Shown: one piece after another, positions 1 through 10,513 of the stretch
Position numbering within the stretch: the first letter of the stretch is position 1
Layout of the letters: every line of letters starts with the position of its first letter
Assembly (NCBI GenBank): GCA_022648545.1
Contig: JALCMP010000001.1
Coordinates: 62,001 to 126,000, forward strand
From: Bacteroidales bacterium
GTDB taxonomy: Bacteria > Bacteroidota > Bacteroidia > Bacteroidales > UBA932
DNA length: 64,000 nucleotides
Direction of reading: 5' to 3'
Notes under the pieces: generated by a model
What the model was told of the DNA's origin: nothing
Databases searched by the model: none
The model's input: only the letters and a program-made list of their open reading frames with translations
Program-made: the position numbers and the translations under genes

Positions 1-1535
1 GGCAATACGAAGGAGACAACTCCAACATGTTATACACGGATAATCTTCTAAACAACTCGTTCATAACATTTCCACAAAACGTTTCTCCAAAGAACAGCAA
101 GTGGAAAGAATATTACGAATATATAAGAAAAGCAAATTTAATGATCACAAGGATTCCTAACGTTCCAATGTCGGACATTGCAAAAACCAACTGGACCGGA
201 GTCGGAAAATTCTTCAGAGCGAAAATATATTTCGACCTATTGGCAGCATTCGGAGACGTCCCTTATATAAACAAATATATGAATCCCGGCGATCCCGACA
301 TATATGTAAACAGAACCGATCGTTCTGCAGTTGTCGACAGCATAATTTCGGACCTTGATTATGCCGCCGCTAACATAACCCAAACAGGAGACGACGAAAT
401 AACATCCGATTGCGCACTGGCATTAAAAGCAAGAGTAGCCCTGTTCGAAGGCACATACGAAAAATATCATAAGTCGGGAACAAAATACGAAGCCTATCTG
501 GCAGAAGCATATGATGCAGCAAAAAAGATAATGGATAAAGGCAAATATTCCCTAGGATCTTCCTACAAGGCAAAATACAACTCGTATTCCCTTGCAGATA
601 ACCCCGAAATGATATTCCATAAGAGGTATGAAAAAGACATAATGTGCCACAGCCTTCAAAATTACACTCATACTTCAACGGTAATCAACGGCCTTACCAA
701 GGCTGCCGTTGAAAGCTACGATTGCACCGACGGCCTTCCAATATCCCAATCTCCCTTATACAAGGGTGATCACGGAATAGCAAGTGTTCTGGCCGATCGC
801 GATCCGCGCCTGTCTGCCACCATATACAACGAACTTGGCTATAAGGGAAGCCCGATAATGGAAGCCTGCCCCGGACTTAGTGCCGGAACCCTGACTTCTA
901 CTACCGGATACGTAATTTCCATGTTTGACAACGGAGATGAAAGCTCTTATGTAACAACAGGAGGAGAAAATTATATAGACGCTCCGATATATACTTACAG
1001 CGAAATCCTTCTCGACTATGCAGAATCGAAAGCAGAACTGGGTACAATAACGCAAAACGATCTGGATATTTCCGTCAACCTTTTAAGGAAAAGAGCCGGA
1101 ATAGCGGATCTTAAGATATCCGGAAACAACGTAACTGCAAACGAGATAATTATTAACGATCCCCAGCGTACCTCAACTCTTGAAAGCACAACGATCGGAG
1201 GCATAGTTTCTCCCCTTATATGGGAAATACGCAGGGAACGCAGAGCCGAACTCATGACATGGGCCATGCTCCGTTATCAGGACCTTATGCGCTGGGGGAA
1301 GGGAGAATATCTCGATACCGGCAAAAATCCCGACGTAGCACTCGGAGCCTGGGTAGATCCGTCAAGTTCCAATCTGCAGGTAACATTAACTCCTCAAGGA
1401 TACATAGACTATTACCCTTCAAATACACGAACGTTCACATCGCCGAAAGATTATTTGAACTCAATACCGAACAACGACATAATCCTATATGCCGCCGAAG
1501 GCGTCACGCTGGAAAACAATCCGGGATGGGAATAG
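1..1535 (+). CDS. SusD/RagB family outer-membrane lipoprotein, 5' truncated by window edge
   Basis: The reading frame is open from base 3 to the stop at 1535, about 510 residues, and runs in from upstream, so the lipoprotein signal and the first part of the protein are missing. SusD proteins are surface lipoproteins that cap a SusC channel and bind oligosaccharides or peptides. SusD-type features seen are the helical segment AKIYFDLLAAFGDVPYI, the later SEILLDYAESKAELG, and the C-terminal REERAELMTWAMLRYQDLMRWGKG-like region (around residues 400-425), which matches the 'E.R.RE...E...R..DL.RW' signature of the family. The partner SusC is presumably just upstream, outside the window. A strong terminator follows at 1564, so this pair forms its own unit, separate from the next SusC/SusD pair. 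Substrate is unknown. The first internal ATG at 27 is not taken as the start, because the frame before it is open and reads SusD-like. Confidence 0.9.
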   Translation, partial: QYEGDNSNMLYTDNLLNNSFITFPQNVSPKNSKWKEYYEYIRKANLMITRIPNVPMSDIAKTNWTGVGKFFRAKIYFDLLAAFGDVPYINKYMNPGDPDIYVNRTDRSAVVDSIISDLDYAAANITQTGDDEITSDCALALKARVALFEGTYEKYHKSGTKYEAYLAEAYDAAKKIMDKGKYSLGSSYKAKYNSYSLADNPEMIFHKRYEKDIMCHSLQNYTHTSTVINGLTKAAVESYDCTDGLPISQSPLYKGDHGIASVLADRDPRLSATIYNELGYKGSPIMEACPGLSAGTLTSTTGYVISMFDNGDESSYVTTGGENYIDAPIYTYSEILLDYAESKAELGTITQNDLDISVNLLRKRAGIADLKISGNNVTANEIIINDPQRTSTLESTTIGGIVSPLIWEIRRERRAELMTWAMLRYQDLMRWGKGEYLDTGKNPDVALGAWVDPSSSNLQVTLTPQGYIDYYPSNTRTFTSPKDYLNSIPNNDIILYAAEGVTLENNPGWE

Positions 1536-1563
1536 AATAGCAAACAAATAAACACTTCAATAG

Positions 1564-1602
1564 AAGGAAGGCACCCTGTAACAGGGCGCCTTCCTTTTAT
1601 TT
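1564..1602 (+). terminator. Intrinsic terminator after the first SusD gene
   Basis: A 15-bp stem, AAGGAAGGCaCCCTG / CAGGGcGCCTTCCTT with one internal mismatch and a TAA loop, is followed by TTTTATTTT. It ends the transcript of the truncated SusD gene. Confidence 0.85.
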
Positions 1603-1720
1603 TCGTACAAACTCGCCAGCCTCCGGGACAGCGGTTTTAATTATACTATAATATAAATATACTACAATAATAGAAACATATTTTTTCTTAAACAAAACAG
1701 CAAAAAAAGATAAACTTCTA

Positions 1721-1751
1721 CTTCTTACAAATTATTCTTATTTTGTAGAAG
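1721..1751 (+). promoter_or_regulatory. Hairpin in the leader region of the first complete SusC gene
   Basis: CTTCTtACAAA (1721-1731) and TTTGTAGAAG (1742-1751) form a stem with one bulged base and a 10-nt loop, about 50 nt before the SusC start. CTTCTAC at 1715-1721 could compete for the same right arm. No clear TAnnTTTG box was seen in 1603-1802. The nearest is TATTTTG at 1739-1745, inside this hairpin. It may be an operator or an RNA leader element; its function is not known. Confidence 0.35.
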
Positions 1752-1802
1752 CATTAACCTGGACACCACAAATAACTATATCTATTAATCAAATTTTACA
1801 TT

Positions 1803-4800
1803 ATGGCCATTCACAAATTTTTAAGCAGGCCGATACTTTGCGTATTGGCTCTCATCGCGAGTCTGACATTTTCGGCAGGCCCGTTATCAGCTCAGAATGC
1901 GACCGTCACCGGCAAAATAACAGATAACAACGGAGAACCGGTAGAAGGCGTTACTGTAATCGTTAAGGGGACAAAATCGGCAACAGCTACGGATGCCAAT
2001 GGTAATTATTCCATAAAGGCTCCCGGCCAGGGATCCCTGGTATTCACATTCATCGGATACAAGGAGATCACTATTCCTATAAACAACCGGAAAGTGGTAA
2101 ATGCAACCCTGAACGAAGATACTATTATGCTAAACAATGTCGTGGTAACGGCAATGGGCATAAAAAAAGAAAGGAAGGCTCTCGGATATTCGGTAACCGA
2201 ACTCGGATCCAAGGAACTTCTTAAAAACAAGAATACCAACGTAGTTAATGAACTTGCAGGGAAAATACCGGGAGTGAACATAACACAATCCGGAGGAGCC
2301 GCCGGAGCAGGAGCCTCAATAGTCATAAGAGGAGGAAATTCCGCAAGTGAGACAAGGGACAACCAGCCTTTGTTCGTAGTAGACGGTATAATTTATGATA
2401 ACTCTACAGTAAACGGAGGAGGTTCCGAAACAGACGGAACAACAAGAAGCAATACTACCTTTTCCAACCGTTCCATGGATATAAACCCTGAAGACATAGC
2501 CAGCCTATCCGTACTTAAGGGAGCGGCTGCAGCTGCCCTGTACGGATCGCGCGCAGCAGACGGTGTTGTTATCATTTCTACCAAAAAAGGATCCAACAAT
2601 GGTACGGTAAGAGTCAACTTTTCTTCAAAATACACTTATTCATGGGCGAACAAACTACCTGAACAACAAGCTGTATATGGAAGAGGGACATATAACATAA
2701 CAGGCGGATTCAACGATTACACCACAAATTCATGGGGAGAAAAGATATCGGGGACCGTATATAACAATGTAAAGAACTTCTTCAATACGGGATCCACCAT
2801 GGATAACAACGTAAGCATAGCCGGAGGAAACAAAAACAGCGATTTTTATCTGTCGCTGTCGCACTACGATCAAACCGGCATAATACCCCAAACAGGCTTC
2901 GAAAAAAGCACGTTCAGGTTCAACGGCAACCAGACATACGGACATTTGAAGGTAGGAGCCAACGTTGCATATTCATACTCTAAAACAGACAAGACCCTCA
3001 CAGACGCAGGTCTGTATGACGGAGGTGGAAACGGAGCAATGACCGCCGTATACGGATGGTCGAGAAGCGACGATATGGAACACTGGCTGAACGAAGACGG
3101 AACAAAATACAGAATGTTCGAAGGTTTGCAGACCCTAAACGAAGACGAGGAAAACCCTTACTGGATAATCCACAGAAACAAACTTCAGGACAAAAACAAA
3201 CGTCTGACAGGCAGCATGCATGCCGAATATAAGGTTACAGACTGGTTCAACATCAATTACAGGATAGGCATGGACGATTACGTCAACGACGGATATACAT
3301 ATATAGCACCGAAAGGAGCCGTTCTTGAAAAATATCAGAACGGACGTTTAAGCAAAAGCAAGGTATCCTATAATTATCTCTCGTCCAATCTAATGCTGAA
3401 TTTCCACAAGAAAATTGCAGAAGACTTTGATTTCAACCTGTTGCTGGGACATACGGCTGAAGCCACAAAAAGGGTAAGACAAAATATATGGGGATATAAT
3501 TTCCAGACCGAAGGAACGATAAGTTTCGCAAATATTCTGGACGAAGAAAAATATTATAAGGAAAAAACAACAAAAAAGAGACTCGTAGGCGTATACGGAG
3601 AATTCAGGGCCGCATATAAAAATATAGCATACCTTACGGTAACCGGACGTAACGATTGGTCGTCCACGCTTCCTAAAAGCAACAGATCCTACTTCTACCC
3701 TTCCGTAAGCGGTTCGTTCGTATTTACGGAAATATGGAAACACAAACCGTCGTGGTTCTCTTTCGGAAAAATAAGAGGTTCATGGGCCCAAGTAGGGAAA
3801 GATGCCGATCCATACAGCACGAACACTTACATGTGGCCGCCGGTAACCGTAATAACAGGCTACACAGGAATAGGGAACAACTGGTCGGGAGGAAGTCCTA
3901 ATCTTAAACCGGAAATGCAGACCGCCTGGGAAATAGGAACGGAAATGAGATTTTTCGATGGGCGTCTGGGCCTGGATTATACTTATTACAACAGTACTAC
4001 AAAAAATCAGCTTTGCAGTCCGCGCCTTGCACAATCCACAGGATATATATTTCTCGTACTTAACGGAGGATCCGTAAAGAACCAGGGCATGGAACTATCC
4101 CTTACCGGTACTCCGATAGAAACCAAGAACTTTTCGTGGAACGTAACCCTAAATCTTTCGGGGAACCGCGGAACTCTGGGAGATTTCATAGACGGGGTTG
4201 ATATATTTTACGTTACGGATGTACAAACCGGAGGAGTCAAGGCCGGTTCGATTCCAAACGGAGGAGACTTTCTGGGTCTCACCGGAAATTATTGGAAGAA
4301 AGATGACAGTGGAACTTATATAGTAGACCCAAAAACAGGACTTTACAAAGACGCAGAATCATCTACAAACATAATCGGCAACAGGGAGCCAAAAATGATA
4401 GGAGGATTGAGCAATACTTTCAAGTATAAGGATTGGAGCCTCTCTTTCCTTTTGGATATAAGATTAGGAGGAGACATATACAACGGAACCGAATATTATC
4501 TGGTTCAAAGAGGCCTGAGTAAAAAGACATTGCAAAGGAATTCCGTTACCGTAACAGGAGTAACCGAAGACGGAGACCCTTTTAATCAGACATACAATGC
4601 AAATGACAGCTATGTCATCGGTGGCAAGACACAATCCGGACGCTATGTAATAGAACAATACTGGAAGGAATACTGCAACAACTCATACAATTTCCTAACC
4701 AAGACAAACTGGCTGAAATTGCGTTCCATCTCCGTAACATATGATTTCAAGAATCTCATAAAACACCAGAAAATCATAAAGGGCCTTACGGCTACACTTA

Positions 4801-4958
4801 CGGGGACAAACCTGTGGACATGGACCAATTACAAGGGAATGGACCCTGAAGTAAGCGTCTCAGGCTCCGGTGTAGGAGGATCCGGATCCTCGGGTATAGA
4901 CTACTGCGGAGTTCCAGCCATCGCCGGAATGTCTCTGGGAGTAAATCTAACATTTTAA
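1803..4958 (+). CDS. SusC/RagA family TonB-dependent outer-membrane receptor
   Basis: This 1051-residue TonB-dependent transporter imports an oligomer or peptide captured with its SusD partner. Residues 1-31 form a signal peptide ending in LSAQ. A carboxypeptidase-regulatory-like domain (about 32-118) begins ATVTGKITDNNGEPVEGV. The plug (about 125-260) contains the SusC hallmarks QPLFVVDGI, NPEDIASLSVLKGAAAAALY and GVVIISTKKG. The rest is a 22-strand-type barrel ending in GVNLTF, with the terminal Phe used for BAM recognition. Length is normal for SusC. There is no N-terminal STN domain, so signalling through an anti-sigma factor is not expected. The SusD gene starts 27 nt downstream. No enzyme gene is linked, so the substrate cannot be inferred. 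Confidence 0.96.
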   Translation: MAIHKFLSRPILCVLALIASLTFSAGPLSAQNATVTGKITDNNGEPVEGVTVIVKGTKSATATDANGNYSIKAPGQGSLVFTFIGYKEITIPINNRKVVNATLNEDTIMLNNVVVTAMGIKKERKALGYSVTELGSKELLKNKNTNVVNELAGKIPGVNITQSGGAAGAGASIVIRGGNSASETRDNQPLFVVDGIIYDNSTVNGGGSETDGTTRSNTTFSNRSMDINPEDIASLSVLKGAAAAALYGSRAADGVVIISTKKGSNNGTVRVNFSSKYTYSWANKLPEQQAVYGRGTYNITGGFNDYTTNSWGEKISGTVYNNVKNFFNTGSTMDNNVSIAGGNKNSDFYLSLSHYDQTGIIPQTGFEKSTFRFNGNQTYGHLKVGANVAYSYSKTDKTLTDAGLYDGGGNGAMTAVYGWSRSDDMEHWLNEDGTKYRMFEGLQTLNEDEENPYWIIHRNKLQDKNKRLTGSMHAEYKVTDWFNINYRIGMDDYVNDGYTYIAPKGAVLEKYQNGRLSKSKVSYNYLSSNLMLNFHKKIAEDFDFNLLLGHTAEATKRVRQNIWGYNFQTEGTISFANILDEEKYYKEKTTKKRLVGVYGEFRAAYKNIAYLTVTGRNDWSSTLPKSNRSYFYPSVSGSFVFTEIWKHKPSWFSFGKIRGSWAQVGKDADPYSTNTYMWPPVTVITGYTGIGNNWSGGSPNLKPEMQTAWEIGTEMRFFDGRLGLDYTYYNSTTKNQLCSPRLAQSTGYIFLVLNGGSVKNQGMELSLTGTPIETKNFSWNVTLNLSGNRGTLGDFIDGVDIFYVTDVQTGGVKAGSIPNGGDFLGLTGNYWKKDDSGTYIVDPKTGLYKDAESSTNIIGNREPKMIGGLSNTFKYKDWSLSFLLDIRLGGDIYNGTEYYLVQRGLSKKTLQRNSVTVTGVTEDGDPFNQTYNANDSYVIGGKTQSGRYVIEQYWKEYCNNSYNFLTKTNWLKLRSISVTYDFKNLIKHQKIIKGLTATLTGTNLWTWTNYKGMDPEVSVSGSGVGGSGSSGIDYCGVPAIAGMSLGVNLTF

Positions 4959-4985
4959 TCCTAACCTTTAATACTGACAATAATC

Positions 4986-6947
4986 ATGAAAAAGATATTA
5001 AAATATTTTATTAGCCTGATCCTCATAACGGGAATTGCAGTATCCTGCGACAACTGGCTGAATGTTAACACTGATCCCGATAATCCCAATGATGCAAGTG
5101 CAACCGTAGACATAAGGCTCCCGTGGATACAGTACTATTACATGTACGCATGGGGCACGGCAAATACAAGAACAAGTTTCATAGACGGACTGATGGCATG
5201 TTCCAGCGGTTCCAATTATTACCTTACGATATGGGATCCAACTCAAAGTCCATCCACTACCACATACCAGAATTTCTTCCTCGGCTCGGCCGTAAACATA
5301 GCCCCCATGATAACAAAAGCCGAAGAAACAGGAGCATATCATTATATAGGAGCAGCTCTTACCATAAGAGCAATGGGATTCCTGATGCTTGCTGACCTTT
5401 ACGGGGAAATGCCTTATACTGAAGCCCTCAGCGGAAAATACAACCCCGTATACGATACCGGGGAAACGATATACAAAGGTTGTATGGAAGATCTCAACAA
5501 TGCTATCAGATATTTCGGCATGACACAAGAAGCAGAAGCCAAAGCTCTATCCGAGGGAGACATCTGGAACAAAGGTGATGTTAATAAATGGATCAAGCTT
5601 TGCTATGGTCTTAAAGCCAGGTATTTTCTACAGATCTCAAAGAAATCCACATATAATGCCGATTCTGTGTTAACGGCTCTATCCAAAGCTCCGCAGTCGA
5701 ATTCGGACAATACCATAATGAGACATTACAACGTAGAAGGCGACGCAACAAACTTTACGGTGGGAGATCCATATCAGACGAACTCCACATGGAACAGTGC
5801 AGCTTACGGAACACATCAGCGCATAACAAGATATTTCGCAAACCTTCTTAACAACACTTATACCGGAGGATCGGGAGACATTGATCCCAGAATGTCCAAG
5901 ATAATGCCGGCAATGATGAGCAACGTCATCCTCGATGATGACGGAAACATAAAGACATACGAATGGAAACGCGATATAGGTGTGGATATAATGAACTCCG
6001 ACGTCTCCGACGTAGTATATGCTCCGTACAATGCAGCTTACGCTTCCAGCGATCAAATCATAAAATACGAGATAGACGACGCCTCCAAAAGAGCGGATTT
6101 CGTTTCCAAGCTTCAGGGACATCATTCATATGTAGTAGAAAATGACACCGTAAAGGTCACATACAGAACGGGAAATTTCTACATAAACAGTACCGACTAT
6201 AAGAGGGCCGGAGATACCGCATATGTAAACCTCAGGAGCAACAGCCTCTCTACAAGAGGGAAATCGGTTACTGATATGTATTATTACGCCGACGACGATG
6301 CCGGCGCCGTCGCTGGCACAGGAAGCTTTTTCGTAAGGCCTGATTCGGATTCCGGAATTCTCACCTATGCCGAAATGTGTTTCATAAAGGCCGAAGTTTA
6401 TATGAGGCTCGGGAATAAGGTAGAAGCATATCAGGCATATATAGACGGTATAAAAGCCGATTTCGACATGATGCAGGCCAAATTGCAGGAATGGAAGGAC
6501 GACGGTACAAATAACGAAGACCAAATGCCCATGAACGAAGCAGATATAGAAAATTACATGCATTCAGGAGCCGTTATTCAGAGTGCCGCGAATCTCACCA
6601 TGTTCGACATAATTAAGCAAAAGATTATAGCATTGGGATTCAATATGCAGAACTGGAACGACATGCGGAGATTCAACTATAGTACAGGAGACATAGGCAA
6701 TCTGGGCGTAGTTTATGTAGACTATAAAAGACCTTTCAGTTTTACGGCAACAGATAAAATGACCGGTACAGATCCTACGGCTCTGCAATACTGGATGAGG
6801 AGATTCGCACAAAGCTCCCATGAAACGAATTATAATTCAAAACAGGTAATAGCTTCCAATAAATTTTACACCCCCGGAGTATCGGAAGGAGTAAACATAG
6901 AGCCCGGAATCTATAGCGATCCAGTATGGTGGGACAAAGAAGAGTAA
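4986..6947 (+). CDS. SusD-like (SusD/RagB, PF12771-type) surface lipoprotein
   Basis: This 653-residue lipoprotein has the signal MKKILKYFISLILITGIAVSC, with Cys21 as the likely lipidation site. The opening segment NWLNVNTDPDNPNDAS is typical of the SusD-like_2 group rather than of classical SusD. Later conserved parts are GAALTIRAMGFLMLADLYGEMPYTEAL (helical TPR-like region) and the C-terminal QNWNDMRRFNYS motif. It should sit on the SusC encoded immediately before it and close over the ligand. The gene is 27 nt downstream of that SusC and has an ATG start. A terminator follows at 7021. Substrate unknown; the pairing is well supported by adjacency. Confidence 0.94.
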   Translation: MKKILKYFISLILITGIAVSCDNWLNVNTDPDNPNDASATVDIRLPWIQYYYMYAWGTANTRTSFIDGLMACSSGSNYYLTIWDPTQSPSTTTYQNFFLGSAVNIAPMITKAEETGAYHYIGAALTIRAMGFLMLADLYGEMPYTEALSGKYNPVYDTGETIYKGCMEDLNNAIRYFGMTQEAEAKALSEGDIWNKGDVNKWIKLCYGLKARYFLQISKKSTYNADSVLTALSKAPQSNSDNTIMRHYNVEGDATNFTVGDPYQTNSTWNSAAYGTHQRITRYFANLLNNTYTGGSGDIDPRMSKIMPAMMSNVILDDDGNIKTYEWKRDIGVDIMNSDVSDVVYAPYNAAYASSDQIIKYEIDDASKRADFVSKLQGHHSYVVENDTVKVTYRTGNFYINSTDYKRAGDTAYVNLRSNSLSTRGKSVTDMYYYADDDAGAVAGTGSFFVRPDSDSGILTYAEMCFIKAEVYMRLGNKVEAYQAYIDGIKADFDMMQAKLQEWKDDGTNNEDQMPMNEADIENYMHSGAVIQSAANLTMFDIIKQKIIALGFNMQNWNDMRRFNYSTGDIGNLGVVYVDYKRPFSFTATDKMTGTDPTALQYWMRRFAQSSHETNYNSKQVIASNKFYTPGVSEGVNIEPGIYSDPVWWDKEE

Positions 6948-7020
6948 AACACATATAACGAATAGAAAGGGAAAAGGGCTAAAATATTACGATATGTAAG
7001 AAAGGCTTCCATAACAAACA

Positions 7021-7058
7021 AAAAGGTACGGCATTCCCAAAATGTCGTACCTTTTTTA
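7021..7058 (+). terminator. Intrinsic terminator after the second SusC/SusD pair
   Basis: AAAGGTACGgCATT / AATGtCGTACCTTT with a 4-nt loop and one mismatch, then a T run. It separates the two SusC/SusD units. Confidence 0.85.
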
Positions 7059-7377
7059 TGCAAAGCCTTTTACGGTGCCTATTGTTAATAAAGTATCTTA
7101 ATTTACCCGCATAGGGGTATAATATTAACATACAAATATAAAATGTTACAAATATTTACAAATGAACAGTATCCGGCATAAATAATCGATAAATAAATTA
7201 CGATTATGATTTATAAGCAAAATAATTATGCTATTTATACGGACCTGAGCGGAAATAACGACTTAATTTATAAAAAACACTTGCGTTTCTAATATAATAA
7301 GTTTTATATTTGTACTTGTTTTAATAAAAAACCTAAATTTTTCACTTAACTATTTTATTAATCTAAATTCAAGACTT
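7059..7377 (+). promoter_or_regulatory. AT-rich upstream region and promoter of the second complete SusC gene
   Basis: This is the only stretch without a gene that exceeds 300 bases (6948-7377, including the terminator). It is strongly AT-rich and has no convincing ORF. A TAtaTTTG box lies at 7305-7312, with TTG at 7281-7283 21 nt upstream, giving a Bacteroidota-type promoter with an untranslated leader of about 60 nt. No ECF sigma factor, anti-sigma factor or hybrid two-component gene is in the neighbourhood. Confidence 0.55.
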
Positions 7378-10300
7378 ATGGTCATTCGAAAACTTATTAG
7401 CAAGTCAATATGTTCAATATTGACTGTTTTTGCCTGCCTGGCCCTTTCTACGGGATCTCTGCTAGCTCAGAGCATAACCGTAAAGGGAACGGTAAGGGAT
7501 TCCAAGGGAGAACCGGTCGTAGGTGCCAACGTTATCGTAAAGGGCACCCGAAACGGAGTCTCTACAGACATCGACGGTAAGTACATAATCAAAGTAGATA
7601 AAAATGCCACTTTGAGATTTACCGCTTTGAGTTACAAAGAAAGAGATATTGCCATAAAAGGACGTTCAGTTATAAACGCCGTCCTGGAAGACAATTCACT
7701 AATGCTTAAGGAAGCCGTAATTACCGGTGAATTCGGTATGAAACGTGTCGCCAGATCTGTAGGATCGGCAGTTCAGAACGTAAAAGCGTCCGATATTGCT
7801 GAATCCGGCAGGGAGAGTTTCGTCAGCGCACTTCAGGGACGTGTAGCCGGAATAACTGTAACATCCACCGGAGGAGCTCCGGGCTCATCCACATCAGTAG
7901 TATTAAGGAGCATAACATCGATCTCGGGCAGCAACCAGCCTTTATATGTAATCGATGGTGTCCCCGTAAATAATTCCACATTCGACCCTGCGCAGGGTTT
8001 TGCAAGAGATGATCAGATCGGAACTGCCAACCTCGACTTCGCATCAAGGGGAAATGACATAAATCCCGATGATATTGCAAGTATGACTGTCCTGAAGGGA
8101 GCTGCCGCCGCAGCACTGTACGGTTCGGACGCATCCAACGGCGCAATAATTATCACGACAAAAAAGGGCCACGCAGGAAGAGGCAAGGTCAGCTACAACA
8201 ACTCGTTCCGCTGGGACAAAGCCTACGGATATCCTGAATTGCAGACCAAATATGCAAACGGAGCATACGGCACTACAAACTTTTACTATACATCAAGATT
8301 CGGAGCCGAATATCCCAAGGGCCAGAAATTATATGACAATATAGATGCTGTCATGCAAACAGGCTTCTCGCAGAGACATAACATCTCCGTTGAAGGCGGT
8401 ACGGACAAGGTTACAGTACGTGGTTCCGCTTCATACCTCGATCAAAAAGGTATTGTCAAAACGACCGACTTTACGCGTCTGAACATCTCACTTTCAGGAA
8501 AGGCACAAGTAACCAAGTGGCTAAGTTTTGATTCTTCTATGGAATACGTTGCCACAACCAACCACAAGGCTTTGAAAGGATCCGCAGGGCCTCTTTACAA
8601 AGCCGTATTATGGCCAATGACTTCCGATATAAAAGACTATATTAAGGACGATGGAAGTATGACTACTCCCGATCTTTATACCGACACAGATCTTCTCAAC
8701 CCATTGTTCGCATTATACAAAAACAAGAACTACGACGAATCCGACCGTGTAATAGCACATGTCGGCATAAACATAACCCCAACCAAGCACACTTTCGCCA
8801 TCTTAAAAATGGGATGGGACGTTGGATCCGAAAAATTCGAATATTTCGTTCACCCGTATTATGGAAATCCATCTTCATCATCATACGGCGAAGGCTCCTA
8901 CAATCTAACGAAATACAATTTCGACGACGAATCCCTGAATGCCCTGGCTGGATATAACAACGACTGGGGGAAATTCACTTTTTCAGCACAGGCCGGATAC
9001 CACCAGATAGATAACAAGACAAACAGTCTTTCTACATACGGGTCTGATTTTCAAGTAATAGATTTTTATAGTATTTACAACTGCAACCCCTCTACCGTAA
9101 TAACAAGAACCAGAACAAAGGAGCGCAGAATTCAGGCAATATCAGGACAAGTTGAAGTAGGTTATAATAATATGGCTTTCGTAACTCTCAGAGGAAGGAA
9201 CGACTGGTCTTCCACATTACCGAAAAACAACAGATCATATTTCTATCCAGCACTGGAGACATCTATGGTTTTAACCGAACTGCCTTTCCTCAAAAACAAC
9301 GCCGTGGTATCCTATCTCAAGCTGCGCGGAGCAATTGCACAGGTAGGTAAAGATGCTACACCGCATGCCATAGATCCGGAACTCGAGGTAACAGAAGATA
9401 TAGGAGGCGGATACCGTTACGGTTATACCGGGCCCAACCACCGGCTGAAACCGGAAATGACTACTTCTTATGAAACAGGATTCGAGGGCCGCTTTTTCAA
9501 CGACAGGGTAAATACCTCTTTCACCTATTATTGGACCAAATGCAAGGATCAGTATATAACCGGATTCCGGCTGAGCTATGCTACCGGGTTCGTTCTTAAC
9601 AACATGAACGTCGGAACATTTACGACACAGGGATGGGATTTCCATATAGACGGAGACATACTGCGCACTGATTCCGGAATAAGATGGAACTTGGGAATGA
9701 ACCTCTCACATGCAACATCCAACGTAACAAAGTTGCCTGAGAATGTTACTGAGTACTACAATGCATATACATGGTTGTCAGGAGACCTTAGAAACGGTAT
9801 CTCCGTAGGCCACCCGGTTACAACTATGACCGGTAAGGCATACCAGAGAAACAAAAAGGGTCAGATCCTTATCAATCCCACTAGCGGAATTCCTCTTATA
9901 GATTCCGACTGGAGTATTCTCGGAGACAGGCAGCCTGATCTGCAGTTCGGATTCACTACGAACATCTCATACAAGGGATTCCGGCTTTCGGCATTGGTTT
10001 CCGGAAGAACCGGAGCTACCGTTGTAAATGCAACAAAAAGGACCATGATGTCAAAAGGCAGCAGCTGGGAGTCCGTCAAGTTGCGTGAAAGCGATCCCGT
10101 AGTTTTCGACGGGGTCCTCAAGGACGGCAAACAGGACAGTGATAATCCTACCGTCAACACTATATCCGTTACCATGGGGAACTACGGAGGCTCTTCAATT
10201 TATACAGGCGGTGATGAAGAATGGCTGGAAAAAAATATATATTACTTCAGGCTTTCCGAATTGCGCCTTTCTTACAACGTTCCGAAAAAATGGCTTGCAA

Positions 10301-10500
10301 GCACCACAAAGGGATTCGTATCAACGGCAAATATATGGGTGGCCGGAAACGATCTCTGCACTTTCACCAACTATTCCGGCATAGATCCGGTAGGGAACTC
10401 CAATTCCGCAGCTCTCGGAGGATCCGGGGGCAGGGGCATAGATTACTGGGGCATTCCAAGTCCCCGTGGCTATTCTTTCGGTATAAGTCTAACATTCTAG
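7378..10500 (+). CDS. SusC/RagA family TonB-dependent outer-membrane receptor
   Basis: This 1040-residue paralogue of the preceding SusC has the same architecture. A signal peptide ends LLAQ (about residue 30). The carboxypeptidase-like domain starts ITVKGTVRDSKGEPVVGANV. The plug contains QPLYVIDGVPVNNS, NPDDIASMTVLKGAAAAALYG and AIIITTKKG. The barrel ends GISLTF. There is no STN domain. The plug and barrel motifs NDWSSTLPK and NRSYFYPA are shared with the other SusC (NDWSSTLPKSNRSYFYPS), indicating duplication within this locus, but the ligand-facing loops differ. The SusD partner begins 13 nt after the stop. Function as an energised importer is secure; the ligand is not. Confidence 0.96.
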   Translation: MVIRKLISKSICSILTVFACLALSTGSLLAQSITVKGTVRDSKGEPVVGANVIVKGTRNGVSTDIDGKYIIKVDKNATLRFTALSYKERDIAIKGRSVINAVLEDNSLMLKEAVITGEFGMKRVARSVGSAVQNVKASDIAESGRESFVSALQGRVAGITVTSTGGAPGSSTSVVLRSITSISGSNQPLYVIDGVPVNNSTFDPAQGFARDDQIGTANLDFASRGNDINPDDIASMTVLKGAAAAALYGSDASNGAIIITTKKGHAGRGKVSYNNSFRWDKAYGYPELQTKYANGAYGTTNFYYTSRFGAEYPKGQKLYDNIDAVMQTGFSQRHNISVEGGTDKVTVRGSASYLDQKGIVKTTDFTRLNISLSGKAQVTKWLSFDSSMEYVATTNHKALKGSAGPLYKAVLWPMTSDIKDYIKDDGSMTTPDLYTDTDLLNPLFALYKNKNYDESDRVIAHVGINITPTKHTFAILKMGWDVGSEKFEYFVHPYYGNPSSSSYGEGSYNLTKYNFDDESLNALAGYNNDWGKFTFSAQAGYHQIDNKTNSLSTYGSDFQVIDFYSIYNCNPSTVITRTRTKERRIQAISGQVEVGYNNMAFVTLRGRNDWSSTLPKNNRSYFYPALETSMVLTELPFLKNNAVVSYLKLRGAIAQVGKDATPHAIDPELEVTEDIGGGYRYGYTGPNHRLKPEMTTSYETGFEGRFFNDRVNTSFTYYWTKCKDQYITGFRLSYATGFVLNNMNVGTFTTQGWDFHIDGDILRTDSGIRWNLGMNLSHATSNVTKLPENVTEYYNAYTWLSGDLRNGISVGHPVTTMTGKAYQRNKKGQILINPTSGIPLIDSDWSILGDRQPDLQFGFTTNISYKGFRLSALVSGRTGATVVNATKRTMMSKGSSWESVKLRESDPVVFDGVLKDGKQDSDNPTVNTISVTMGNYGGSSIYTGGDEEWLEKNIYYFRLSELRLSYNVPKKWLASTTKGFVSTANIWVAGNDLCTFTNYSGIDPVGNSNSAALGGSGGRGIDYWGIPSPRGYSFGISLTF

Positions 10501-10513
10501 AATTCAAAAAATC

